NCBI RefSeq assembly: GCF_900141765.1
Contig: NZ_FSRK01000002.1
Location: 186,001 to 250,000 of the forward strand
Length of the DNA stretch: 64,000 nucleotides
Direction of reading: 5' to 3'
Source of the DNA: Epilithonimonas zeae
GTDB lineage: Bacteria > Bacteroidota > Bacteroidia > Flavobacteriales > Weeksellaceae
Every line of letters starts with the position of its first letter. The first letter of the stretch is position 1. A program made the position numbers and the translations under genes. The notes under the pieces are model-generated. The model ran no database searches, was not told the DNA's origin, and was given only the letters and a program-made list of their open reading frames with translations. Positions 16,972-25,721 of this stretch are shown piece by piece.

Positions 16972-18639
16972 ATGGCAAATTCAAGAGCAAGAGAAACCAC
17001 AGAAGCTATCGAAAGATTATATGTCTCTATGAGACACTTATTCTATAGAGGATTTTTCAAACCATCTGGAGTGTCGGGCGAATCATTAAGAAAATTATTA
17101 ATGGTCATCAATCCCGAAATCTACGGAAGCATGAGCATCCCTAACAAGATAGAACTGGACGGTTTGCTTTATGTTCTTGACCGTCTCCCGGAAGGCATCG
17201 AGGAGTGTTCTTTTATCCATTTGACTTCTGACGAAGGTTTTGACAAAGGAAGTTTCGAGCCAATCGTTCCTAAGAAAAGACGTAGAAACTGCTACAGAAT
17301 AGATGAACACCAAATGAACATCGAGGTTCTTTTGGGACGTTCTGAGATTTATGATATCCTGACTCACTTAACATTCCTTTATTTGGAAGCTGATAAAATT
17401 AAAAATATCGGTTTCGATTTGGATAACGAAGGTCGCCCAAAACGCATCTGGAAAATCATTGAAGAGGTTGCAAAAGGCGAGAAAAAATACAGCAGAAAAG
17501 AAAAAGAAGTGGCATTGATTCATCTTTCTTCTTTCTTAGGAAGAACTTTTGATGAAACTCTGAATGCTTATAACAACTTCGGAGACGACAAAAATCCGGA
17601 CCGTTTGTTCAAAATCATTTATTGGTTAGGGCAGATCAGCCTTGATGATTGGAGAGAAACAAGGGAAAGAGAAATCCATTTTTCAGCGATTCTGCAGGAA
17701 CGTGTAGGTCATCACCTTTTCGGGGAAAGATGGGCGAACAAAATCAAGAATATCCTTGTAGAAAACAATCTTCATATGCGTCCGCTTCACATCATCAGTG
17801 CCAATATGCACTCTGTGAAAAATATGCTTTTCGCCAATGAGGCTCTTAACAAAAAAGCCACAAAAGAAGTAGATTATAAATTATTTGCTGACATCAGTAA
17901 TAAGAAAGACCTTCAGGAAAAAATCCTTGACCACGCATTGAAAGAAGGAATGATTTATATTGATGACAATAGCGGAAGTAATATCGATGTCCAAATCATC
18001 GACCTTTCTAAAACTGAACTAAAGAATTCGGTTTTCGCTAATCAAAAATACAAAGGCGACGATGTGATTTTGGTTTTCGATTATGCTTTCGGTGAACAAG
18101 CTTATGAAGTAATGGACGAATTGTTAAGGCCTTACGAAGTGAACGGCGAAGTTTATATGATGAAAGTTAAATCCGTCTCTATAATGGGGAAAGCAGGAAT
18201 CTTGACCGGTGGAAAAGGCGATATTATGATTCCAACGTCTCACATTTTTGAAGGAACTGCCGATAATTATACTTTCGAAAACGCTTTGAAATTGGAAGAT
18301 TTTGTAGATGATGAGGTTAAAGCTTTTGAAGGACCAATGATTACTGTTCTTGGAACATCGCTTCAAAACAAAGATATCTTATCCTATTTTATGACAACTT
18401 CTTGGAAAGCCATCGGACTGGAAATGGAAGGTGCGCATTACCAAAAAGCGATTCAAGTAGCGAGCAAAATTCGTCATCACATTTCTCCGGATTTGTTTGT
18501 GATGTATGCTTATTACGCTTCTGATAATCCATTAGAAACAGGAAGTACATTATCTTCCGGCGGACTTGGACTCACAGGTGTAAAACCAACTTATATGATT
18601 ACGCATAAAATCATCGAGAAAATTCTTGATAAGAAATAA
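16972..18639 (+). CDS. DUF6909-like protein with nucleoside-phosphorylase-like C-terminus
   Basis: A 555-residue soluble protein of a family I know only from Bacteroidetes (DUF6909, from memory). No signal peptide or membrane segment. The first 350 residues match nothing I recognise and include a basic stretch (KKRRRNCYRIDEHQ). The last 200 residues resemble the nucleoside phosphorylase/AMP nucleosidase superfamily: MITVLGTSLQNKD (about 450-462), AIGLEMEGAHYQKAIQVAS (about 480-498, like the EME-x-A signature of that superfamily) and AYYASDNPL (about 513-521, like the SDxPL of AMP nucleosidase). A role in nucleotide metabolism is therefore inferred, not shown. Strong promoter and terminator make it a single-gene unit. 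Confidence 0.8.
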   Translation: MANSRARETTEAIERLYVSMRHLFYRGFFKPSGVSGESLRKLLMVINPEIYGSMSIPNKIELDGLLYVLDRLPEGIEECSFIHLTSDEGFDKGSFEPIVPKKRRRNCYRIDEHQMNIEVLLGRSEIYDILTHLTFLYLEADKIKNIGFDLDNEGRPKRIWKIIEEVAKGEKKYSRKEKEVALIHLSSFLGRTFDETLNAYNNFGDDKNPDRLFKIIYWLGQISLDDWRETREREIHFSAILQERVGHHLFGERWANKIKNILVENNLHMRPLHIISANMHSVKNMLFANEALNKKATKEVDYKLFADISNKKDLQEKILDHALKEGMIYIDDNSGSNIDVQIIDLSKTELKNSVFANQKYKGDDVILVFDYAFGEQAYEVMDELLRPYEVNGEVYMMKVKSVSIMGKAGILTGGKGDIMIPTSHIFEGTADNYTFENALKLEDFVDDEVKAFEGPMITVLGTSLQNKDILSYFMTTSWKAIGLEMEGAHYQKAIQVASKIRHHISPDLFVMYAYYASDNPLETGSTLSSGGLGLTGVKPTYMITHKIIEKILDKK

Positions 18640-18645
18640 AAATAG

Positions 18646-18674
18646 AAAGCCTCCAAAATTTGGAGGCTTTTTTA
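18646..18674 (+). terminator. Terminator of the DUF6909-like gene
   Basis: AAAGCCTCCAAA (18646-18657) pairs with TTTGGAGGCTTT (18659-18670), followed by T's. Confidence 0.85.
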
Positions 18675-18775
18675 TGAATAAAACTATCTCGCTTATTTTG
18701 CAGATACAGCAAATTTTTAGTTTTAATGATTTGCTAAATCTACCAAACTTTTGAGAGCATCAATTATAATTACAT

Positions 18776-20017
18776 TTAAATAAAATTAGCAATCGTATAA
18801 ATCAGCAAACCAACCAATCCACCAACGATGGTTCCATTGATTCGGATGAATTGCAAATCTTTCCCGACTTCCAGTTCCAATTTTCGGCTGAGTTCTTTAC
18901 CTTCCCAATTGCCAACCGTTGTACTAATGAGTTCACCAAAATTCTGTGTGTTTTTCAGAATATATTTATAGGCAGTCAATCTAACCCAATTATCAATTCG
19001 ACTTTGGAATTGCTCATCATTTTGAAGGTTAGAAACAAATTCATCAATGTTTTTTTTGACATAAGATTTTAGTTTAGAATCTTCATCTGATAGTTCTTTT
19101 ATCAAAGAAGATTTCAGAGATTGCCAAATATCAGAGGAATATTGTTTGATTTTATTACTTTGCAGAAAATCAGATTTTATAGAATCAAATTCTGTTTCCC
19201 ATTTTGGTTCTTCTTTTAGTTCTTGTGAAAAATCCAGAATTTTATTCGTGATTTCAGCTCGTAATGGATGATTAAGATTTTCTTCAACTTCCAGAAAATA
19301 ATCGCTTAAACCTTTGGTGATTTTTTCTGCAATTTTATTATCTACCGATTTTGGAATCAAAAAGAAACTCTCCTTTCCTACTCTTTCGGAAACCATTTGC
19401 TGATTATCCAGAATATAATTTTTGATTTGAGAACTTAGATTGGTAATGATTTTCTGATGGTCATTTTTATTGAGAAGATATTCGATTCCGTTTCCAACAA
19501 CTGAGTTTAATTTGAGTGAATCCGTCATTTCCTCAGCTTTATTTGAAATAAATTTCACAACAGATTCATCATCTAACTTATTCAGAATATCTTTAAGAAT
19601 CGATGACAACTCATTAATCAAAACATTCTGATTATTATCCTTAGACAGCCAATCCCCTACATAAACCGAAACTTTTAGTTTCTGAATATAAGGACGAATA
19701 TTCTGAGGTGATAGAAAATTATCAACCACAAAATTTCCTAGATTATCTCCGATTTTTTCTTTAGAATTCTCAATCAAATTGGTATGCGGAATTTTAAGTC
19801 CTAAAGGATAATTGAACAAAGCCGTCACCGCAAACCAATCCGCCAAAGCACCAACCATCGCCGCTTCCGAGAACGCACGGATGTATCCAATCCAATGCGA
19901 ATGATTTTCTTTTTGCAAAATCGTCATTGTTATGAAAGTAACCGCCATCAGAATAAATAATCCTGTCGCAAGATTTTTGTAGCGCTTGAGTTGTTGTTTT
20001 TTCAATTCATCATTCAT
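18776..20017 (-). CDS. DUF445 family membrane protein
   Basis: A 413-residue protein with one or two membrane segments near the N-terminus (LATGLFILMAVTFITMTIL and the following SEAAMVGALADWFAVTALF), a long charged helical middle and a C-terminal membrane segment (GTIVGGLVGLLIYTIANFI). The ADWFAVTALFNYPLGLKIPHTNLI stretch is the DUF445 (YjiN/YheB) signature. Function unknown; sometimes described as a membrane-tethered coiled-coil protein. ATG at 20017 (MNDELKKQQ) is taken as start because the longer frame begins with a TTG. Confidence 0.85.
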   Translation of the reverse strand: MNDELKKQQLKRYKNLATGLFILMAVTFITMTILQKENHSHWIGYIRAFSEAAMVGALADWFAVTALFNYPLGLKIPHTNLIENSKEKIGDNLGNFVVDNFLSPQNIRPYIQKLKVSVYVGDWLSKDNNQNVLINELSSILKDILNKLDDESVVKFISNKAEEMTDSLKLNSVVGNGIEYLLNKNDHQKIITNLSSQIKNYILDNQQMVSERVGKESFFLIPKSVDNKIAEKITKGLSDYFLEVEENLNHPLRAEITNKILDFSQELKEEPKWETEFDSIKSDFLQSNKIKQYSSDIWQSLKSSLIKELSDEDSKLKSYVKKNIDEFVSNLQNDEQFQSRIDNWVRLTAYKYILKNTQNFGELISTTVGNWEGKELSRKLELEVGKDLQFIRINGTIVGGLVGLLIYTIANFI

Positions 20018-20120
20018 AAATCTGGAAAATCGAAAATCATTCCAAACAAAATTAATCAAAATTTGATGGAATACTCTTGAAAATCATATCAATAAATCTA
20101 TACTAAAATGTTTATTTTTT

Positions 20121-20128
20121 TAGTTTTG
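20121..20128 (+). promoter_or_regulatory. -7 box of the secreted-protein gene
   Basis: TAGTTTTG lies 18 bases before the ATG at 20147 and inside the longer reading from 20108, so it decides the start. Confidence 0.55.
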
Positions 20129-20146
20129 TGTTTAGAAAACAATTCT

Positions 20147-21676
20147 ATGAAAAAACTCTCTGTACTGATGGTAATATTCTTATCATCATTCTTCTATTCG
20201 CAGACTCAAGATCTTTATGCATTAGCAAAAGGAGAACATTTGGGATTCAACGCTATCTTTGACCAAAAGGACAATCTTTTCGGTTACATTTCCATCTATT
20301 CTTATGGAAAAAGCAGTGATAAAACCAAAAAATTCGAATATGTAATCCTTGATAAAAATCTGAATCCAATCGCGAACAAAGAGTTTGAAGGTGATATCAC
20401 AGCAGGCGATTATTACGGCTATATGGATTTTCGAGGAGAAATTATCCTCCGCCCTTCCAGAATAGACCGAGAATTCGTTACCAACAAAACGGTTTTCACG
20501 CCATCTTCAATGGTCATTGACCTGAAAGACAATTCGGTGAAAAAGAAAATCTATTATGATTATGACAATGGAACATTCAAGGAAATCACCGAACAAAAAG
20601 CGTGGAAAAGTGCCAGAAAAGAAAACCGTGAAGAGAAAAAGGAAAAAGGTTACAATTACATCTCTTATGTCGTAGAAATCAAAGAAGGTGGATATATTGC
20701 TGTAGAATATAATGATTATGGGAAATATGTGAATAACAACAGTCTCATCAAATTTGATGAAAATAAAAAGGAATTATGGCGATACAAGTACAATACTTCT
20801 GGTGACAAAAAAATAAATGAGGAGATTTCTTTAATCGATAAGGATGAAAAGCATCTCTTTTTCCTAGTCAAAAAAACGATAGACAAAAACAAGCAATATT
20901 CTCTTTTGGTACTTGACATCAAAACCGGAGAACAAAAAAGTTTTGAAAAAATAGAAGTCTTGAACAATGAAACTCTGGATTATATCACGAGTTTGTACTC
21001 CTACACTTTCGGGAATATTGATAACGACAAAATTTTCGATGATAAGATTGTAATGCTCGGCAACCACATTACCAATGACCTCCGAAAAATCGGCTACACC
21101 AGACTTTTGGTGGATAAAAATACATTTGAGGTCAACGTAAAAGACCTTGACCACCTTGACCTTGTAAGTTATATTCCTAAGATCAAAGAAAGTGGACTGG
21201 TAGAATCTGGTTATTACTTACATCCTCGTGATGCCTATTTTCTGAAAGACGGAAGCGTTGGCTTAATCTTGGAAAAGTATAAACCAGAAGGACAATACAG
21301 CGCACCAAAAACCACAGATTTGGTTTACGTTTTTACGGATAAAGATTTTAAAACAAAAGGCGTAAAGATTTTTGAAAAGGAAAAATCAAAATGGTCTAAC
21401 TCAGATTATCTTTTTTCTCAATATCTGAACGATGGAAAAGATGTGGTCTTCTTCTACCGAGATTATGTAAAAGATAGCGAAACAAAGGAGAAAAACTGGA
21501 ATCTGTACATCAATACATTAATAGACGGAAACTTCAAACAGGAAGTTGTACCAATCTCTGCCAAAGACGATTATATGGTTTATCCATATGTTGGAAAAGA
21601 AGGCTATATCTTGTTGAGAGAATATAATCAAAAGGAAAAATACAATAAGATCCGTTTGGAACGTCTCAATTATTAA
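20147..21676 (+). CDS. Secreted protein of unknown function
   Basis: A 509-residue protein with a clear signal peptide (MKKLSVLMVIFLSSFFYSQ) followed by QDLYALAKGEHLGFNAIFD. The mature part is rich in Lys, Asp, Tyr and beta-strand-like alternation with repeated motifs such as D-K-N-x-Y-S-L-L-V-L-D, suggesting a beta-propeller-like fold, which I infer only from composition. I recognise no enzyme motif and no type IX sorting tail, so it is probably periplasmic. A single-gene unit. Confidence 0.8.
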   Translation: MKKLSVLMVIFLSSFFYSQTQDLYALAKGEHLGFNAIFDQKDNLFGYISIYSYGKSSDKTKKFEYVILDKNLNPIANKEFEGDITAGDYYGYMDFRGEIILRPSRIDREFVTNKTVFTPSSMVIDLKDNSVKKKIYYDYDNGTFKEITEQKAWKSARKENREEKKEKGYNYISYVVEIKEGGYIAVEYNDYGKYVNNNSLIKFDENKKELWRYKYNTSGDKKINEEISLIDKDEKHLFFLVKKTIDKNKQYSLLVLDIKTGEQKSFEKIEVLNNETLDYITSLYSYTFGNIDNDKIFDDKIVMLGNHITNDLRKIGYTRLLVDKNTFEVNVKDLDHLDLVSYIPKIKESGLVESGYYLHPRDAYFLKDGSVGLILEKYKPEGQYSAPKTTDLVYVFTDKDFKTKGVKIFEKEKSKWSNSDYLFSQYLNDGKDVVFFYRDYVKDSETKEKNWNLYINTLIDGNFKQEVVPISAKDDYMVYPYVGKEGYILLREYNQKEKYNKIRLERLNY

Positions 21677-21680
21677 GACA

Positions 21681-21710
21681 AAAGTCTCTGAGTTTTCAGA
21701 GACTTTTTTT
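21681..21710. terminator. Bidirectional terminator overlapping the end of the M48 gene
   Basis: AAAGTCTCTGA (21681-21691) pairs with 21696-21706 around a 4-base loop, followed by T's. The right arm contains the last codons and stop of the convergent protease gene. Confidence 0.8.
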
Positions 21711-22997
21711 ATTATAAAATTCGGTAATGTATTTGATATCATCCAGACTTAAATTCCACATAAAATTGAGAAACTGCTGGTAACTTTCGCTCTGATTTTT
21801 TGGATCAACTCTGTCCAGATAACGATTGAGTTTATAATTCTTCCGAGCTTCATATATTTTTTCAAAATTCTTTCCCAACCAATATTTGTAGTAATCTATA
21901 TCCGGATCTTCTTTTTGAAGAAATTGCAAAGCAGAATAAATTCCAACGCCATAATCTTCTGATTGATAAAAATTAGGAAGGACTTCCATTTTCGCTATTT
22001 TCTGCAGGTCAATAAAATCAGGTTTCGGTTCTTCTTTTGAAACCAAATCCTGCAAAGGGAAATGCTTGTCTAGATATTGTATCCTCGCCTCTATCTCAGG
22101 ATGCGAAGCCACAGAATCTTTATCTATCTTCTCTTTGTAATGAGAATAATCGTAGCCGGAAAAATCTTCCTTTTTCATCCATTGTTCCTTGAAAGGATGA
22201 TTCGGAAGGTCAAAAAACTGTTTATAAGTTTCAGCCTTGACTATTTTTGGAGAAATCGTATCGTATTTTTTCAAATTCAACAAAGCTTTCCTGAAATCTG
22301 GCTTGGAAAAATTCGATTTCTGATAATAGATATAACCAAGAGAATCTGCTTCATTTTCCTGTTTCCTTTTCTGTGCACTGAATTTGTACAATTGTCTTTT
22401 GTAAAACTGATGCGCTTTCTCACCCTTGTTATTTTGAACTAATGTCAAAGTTTTAGCTTCAGCTTTTCCATCTTTTCCCAACTGAATATTTTCTAATTGA
22501 ATCTTGATGGAATGGTCCAAAAAAAGATGTCCCAACTCGTGGCAAATCACCGATGCCAATTGTCCCTCATTATCCACCCAATTGAAAAGGCCCATATTCA
22601 CAACCAAAGTTCCGTCTCCCATACAATAGGCATTTGGGCTGTTATCTTTTTCTACCAGAACTTTCAAGTTTGGAAAATCTAAAGAATTGCTTTTAAGAAT
22701 CTGTTCAACCATTTGATTCACATAATGGTTAAACCCTGTATTGAACACAAAATTCTTATTTTTCACTTCATCCTGAAAATCCTTTTGAAATCTTGATAGA
22801 GCAGCAGAAATCTCTCTTCCGGTTTTTCCTTCGTATTTGTCCTTTTGTTTCTTATTATAAGTTTCAGAATCTTTGATATAAGTTGTCAAAAAACTTTTCC
22901 GCTGTAGATAATCTGCTGTATCAATCGGTTTGTAGTTGTTTTGAGCATTAGAAAAAGAAAATATACTCAACATCAAAACCAATAAAAATCTATTCAT
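21696..22997 (-). CDS. M48 family metalloprotease, secreted
   Basis: A 433-residue zinc protease with signal peptide MNRFLLVLMLSIFSFSNAQ. The zinc motif HELGH is in SVICHELGHLFLDHSIKI, and the third ligand is the Glu in KQENEADSLGYIYY. This is the M48 (Ste24/BepA-like) arrangement without the N-terminal membrane helices of HtpX, so a periplasmic protein-quality role like BepA is plausible. ATG at 22997 is used because the upstream frame runs back through the promoter box. Confidence 0.9.
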   Translation of the reverse strand: MNRFLLVLMLSIFSFSNAQNNYKPIDTADYLQRKSFLTTYIKDSETYNKKQKDKYEGKTGREISAALSRFQKDFQDEVKNKNFVFNTGFNHYVNQMVEQILKSNSLDFPNLKVLVEKDNSPNAYCMGDGTLVVNMGLFNWVDNEGQLASVICHELGHLFLDHSIKIQLENIQLGKDGKAEAKTLTLVQNNKGEKAHQFYKRQLYKFSAQKRKQENEADSLGYIYYQKSNFSKPDFRKALLNLKKYDTISPKIVKAETYKQFFDLPNHPFKEQWMKKEDFSGYDYSHYKEKIDKDSVASHPEIEARIQYLDKHFPLQDLVSKEEPKPDFIDLQKIAKMEVLPNFYQSEDYGVGIYSALQFLQKEDPDIDYYKYWLGKNFEKIYEARKNYKLNRYLDRVDPKNQSESYQQFLNFMWNLSLDDIKYITEFYNKKSL

Positions 22998-23012
22998 CAA
23001 TAATATTTTTAA

Positions 23013-23020
23013 CAAAAATA
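23013..23020 (-). promoter_or_regulatory. -7 box of the M48 protease gene
   Basis: Minus strand TATTTTTG, 15 bases before the ATG at 22997. It is one half of a divergent promoter pair. Confidence 0.5.
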
Positions 23021-23052
23021 ATGTTTTCAGATGACGATGATTACATATTCTA

Positions 23053-23060
23053 TATTTTTG
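23053..23060 (+). promoter_or_regulatory. -7 box of the serine-hydrolase-like gene
   Basis: TATTTTTG, 15 bases before the ATG at 23076; divergent partner of the box at 23013-23020. Confidence 0.5.
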
Positions 23061-23075
23061 TAGCAAAAGCTTTCT

Positions 23076-24218
23076 ATGAAAAAAATTATCAATGTTGTTC
23101 TGGTAATCATTGCTTCTGTTATTGTCCTCATTTACATTACGGGATACAATTATCTTTTCCGGGGGATACAATTAACATATCTGCGAGGTAAAAACGGACC
23201 AACCATTGATGATGGAAAAGATTTCCCTTCAAAAACAATTTCCAGAGGAAATCCAAAACCTTGGCCTATTGATATCAGTTATAACAAACAACCTTTATCT
23301 CCAGCTTTGGAAAAACATTTAGCGGATACAAAGTCTGTTTCCTTTTTAGTAATTCAGCACGGAAAACTTTTGCAAGAACATTATTGGGATGGCTATAACA
23401 AAAATACACTCAGTAATTCTTTTTCTATGGCCAATGCAATTACTGTTTTATTAATGGGAAAAGCTATAGATGATGGTAGGATAGAAAGAATTAATCAGCC
23501 TTTTTCAGATTTTTATAAAGAATTTTCAAATGATAAGTTTGGAAAAAATTTGACTTTAGAAAATCTCGCCTCAATGCAAGCCGGACTCGATTGGGAAAAC
23601 GATTATAAGAATCCTTTTTCCAAAAATGCAGCTACTTATTATGGCTTTTCCATTTCGGATGTTGTTTTCAAAACTAAGTTTAAACATAACCCGGGTGAAA
23701 AGTTTGAATATCAATCTGCCGCACCACAACTATTAGGTTTTGCGGTAGGCAGAGCCATTCAGATGCCATTATCGATGTATGCTTCAGCCAAGCTTTGGAA
23801 ACCTCTCGGGATGGAACACAATGCAGAATGGTCGGTTGATGGTCTTGGTATAGAAAAATCGTTTTGCTGCGTCCATTCTACCGCCAGAGATTTTGCTAAA
23901 ATTGGATCGTTACTTTTAAACAGGGGAAAGTTCGAAGACATTCCTTGGGTTAATGAAAATTTTGTTGATAAAATGACAACACCTGCAGAAGATACCAATG
24001 GTGTTTACGGAATGGGAATCTGGATTAATAACGATTCCAAAATTCATCATTATTATATGCACGGAATACACGGTCAATACGTCATTATGATTCCGGAATA
24101 TGATATGATTATCGTAAGATTAGGCAACGAACAGGCGCCAGAAAAAGATTCTAAAAATAGACCAAAAGAAGTAGAATTTTACATCAACGAAGCTTTAAAA
24201 TTTGCAACAAAAAACTAA
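23076..24218 (+). CDS. Beta-lactamase-fold serine hydrolase with altered active site
   Basis: A 380-residue protein with an N-terminal membrane anchor (residues 4-22) and a class C beta-lactamase/6-aminohexanoate-dimer-hydrolase type domain. Recognisable stretches are VIQHGKLLQEHYWDGYN, the nucleophile region LSNSFSMANAITVLLMGKAID, LASMQAGLDW, GEKFEYQSAAPQLLGFAVGRA (Tyr at about 212), VYGMGIWIN and HYYMHGIHGQYVIMIPEYDMIIVRLG. The expected Ser-x-x-Lys is Ser117-Met-Ala-Asn120: the general-base lysine is Asn (codon AAT at 23433-23435). It may be inactive, have altered chemistry, or carry a sequencing error. The 3' end overlaps the convergent tetR-type gene by 4 bases. Confidence 0.88.
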   Translation: MKKIINVVLVIIASVIVLIYITGYNYLFRGIQLTYLRGKNGPTIDDGKDFPSKTISRGNPKPWPIDISYNKQPLSPALEKHLADTKSVSFLVIQHGKLLQEHYWDGYNKNTLSNSFSMANAITVLLMGKAIDDGRIERINQPFSDFYKEFSNDKFGKNLTLENLASMQAGLDWENDYKNPFSKNAATYYGFSISDVVFKTKFKHNPGEKFEYQSAAPQLLGFAVGRAIQMPLSMYASAKLWKPLGMEHNAEWSVDGLGIEKSFCCVHSTARDFAKIGSLLLNRGKFEDIPWVNENFVDKMTTPAEDTNGVYGMGIWINNDSKIHHYYMHGIHGQYVIMIPEYDMIIVRLGNEQAPEKDSKNRPKEVEFYINEALKFATKN

Positions 24219-24844
24219 TCCGCGTCGTAATCCAACAAAGCAAAAACGCTTAACAACGTACTGTTTTTCAGTTTCTGTTCAGCTTCTTTCATATATTGTG
24301 TATCGTTGTTTGCAGGAACATAGATTTCGTAAAAGTTCTTGTTTCTAATTACAAACAAAGTTGAACCAATAATCATCGTCAGGATATCCTCAGATTTTGG
24401 TGCATTGTGAAAAACACCGGAAACTATTCCTCTTTTGATAATCTCGTCCAATCTGCCAACACAAGTCTGGTAAAACTCCAAAAGATCATCTTTCACATTG
24501 TCCAGAGAACGCATCTCCTGAGTTACAAAACCGTGAAAATAACTGTATTTGAATAACAAAGAAATCACATAATTCACGATTTCCTTCATCTGCATCTCCG
24601 GTTTTCCTTCTTTTATAGTCTGCGCAAACTCAGAAAAACTTTCCTTTGTCCTTTGCACACGATACTGATAAAGATAAGACATCATCTTTTCTTTGGAACC
24701 AAAATAGTAAGAAATCATTGCAACATTGATTCCCGCTTTGGTACAAATATCCCGTACAGACGTGCCTTCAAAACCTTTTTTAGCAATCAGTTCCTCTGCA
24801 ACATCCAGAATTTTTGTTTGTTTATCAGTAAATTTTTTCCTCAT
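24215..24844 (-). CDS. TetR/AcrR family transcriptional regulator
   Basis: A 209-residue repressor-type protein. The N-terminal helix-turn-helix spans about residues 10-57 (AEELIAKKGFEGTSVRDICT, then KAGINVAMISYYFGSKEKMM). The C-terminal ligand domain resembles the fatty-acid or efflux-regulating TetR group but gives no ligand. It does not face an efflux operon here, so its target is unknown. It begins with ATG at 24844. Confidence 0.92.
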   Translation of the reverse strand: MRKKFTDKQTKILDVAEELIAKKGFEGTSVRDICTKAGINVAMISYYFGSKEKMMSYLYQYRVQRTKESFSEFAQTIKEGKPEMQMKEIVNYVISLLFKYSYFHGFVTQEMRSLDNVKDDLLEFYQTCVGRLDEIIKRGIVSGVFHNAPKSEDILTMIIGSTLFVIRNKNFYEIYVPANNDTQYMKEAEQKLKNSTLLSVFALLDYDAD

Positions 24845-24947
24845 TCTTTATGAAAGATTTAATGTAAAATTAAACTAATTTTCATCAAAAACAATAGATA
24901 TCGATTACAGAATTTAACAAATTTTAACTTTTTATGATTCGCATAAT

Positions 24948-25065
24948 AATTTGGGCAGCTTTATCCGTCCTCCATTCCCGCTGTTTTGCAAATTGCCAGC
25001 ACTTTTCCCAGTCCAAATTTGCAAAACGAGCTCCATTCAGGCCGGGCTGCGTGCAATTCATCGTT
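24948..25065. repeat. Dispersed intergenic repeat, subtype A, copy 1
   Basis: An element of about 118 bases beginning AATTTGGGCAGCTTTATCCG and ending GGCCGGGCTGCGTGCAATTC. Its ends match 33311-33412 directly, and 39928-40065 and 54143-54264 in reverse orientation. The terminal GCAGC and GCTGC are complementary. The middle is not conserved. Confidence 0.8.
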
Positions 25066-25086
25066 CAGTAAAAATATTTAATTTCA

Positions 25087-25094
25087 TATCTTTG
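25087..25094 (+). promoter_or_regulatory. -7 box of the tatD operon
   Basis: TATCTTTG ends 3 bases before the ATG at 25098, implying a leaderless transcript. Confidence 0.6.
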
Positions 25095-25097
25095 ACT

Positions 25098-25721
25098 ATG
25101 GATTTTTTGGATTTTCATCATCATAAACAAAATAAAACCGGGATTTATAACCTGAATCTTAGTGAGGTGATTCCACAAGGTAATTTCTCGGCTGGTTTAC
25201 ATCCAAAAGATATTTCAGAAAACTGGAAATCAGATTTCGACAAAATCAAAGAAATTTCTTTATCAAAAAACTGTCTTGCCATCGGCGAATGTGGTTTGGA
25301 TGGATTAATTAACATCGATGAAAATCTTCAAAACGAAATATTTCAAAATCATATTTCTTGGGCAGAAGAGATCAAGAAACCAATTATCATCCATTGTGTC
25401 CGTAGATTTTCGCAAATTTTACATTATAAAAAAGCTAAAGTTCCTTTGGTAATTCACGGTTTCAATAAGAAAGAAAATATTGGAAAAGAACTTCTGGAGG
25501 CAGGGTTTTATCTCAGTTTTGGAAAAGCAGGGTTAGATAACTTATCTTTGCAAAAATTGATTAAAGATTTTCCCGTCCAAAAGATGTTTTTGGAGACCGA
25601 TGATGCAGATTTTGACATTGCAGAATTGTATGAAAAAGTTTCAGAAATCAAATCCATTTCTTTGGAAAACCTGAAAACCCAAATATGGGAGAATCTTGAA
25701 AATGTTGTTAATTATGGATAA
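25098..25721 (+). CDS. TatD family metal-dependent hydrolase
   Basis: A 207-residue TIM-barrel nuclease-type hydrolase, shorter than E. coli TatD (260) but normal for Bacteroidetes. Metal and active-site motifs are MDFLDFHHH (HxH), IGECGLDG (Glu), IIHCVRRF (His), LVIHGFNK (His) and LETDDAD (Asp). The family includes 3'-5' DNases. The start is set by the promoter; the frame upstream is repeat DNA. It overlaps tcdA by 8 bases. Confidence 0.9.
   Translation: MDFLDFHHHKQNKTGIYNLNLSEVIPQGNFSAGLHPKDISENWKSDFDKIKEISLSKNCLAIGECGLDGLINIDENLQNEIFQNHISWAEEIKKPIIIHCVRRFSQILHYKKAKVPLVIHGFNKKENIGKELLEAGFYLSFGKAGLDNLSLQKLIKDFPVQKMFLETDDADFDIAELYEKVSEIKSISLENLKTQIWENLENVVNYG

Noticed and set aside
24951-25097. 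N-terminal extension of the TatD protein
   Set aside because: It consists of a subtype A repeat and the promoter box; the HxH motif follows directly from the ATG at 25098.
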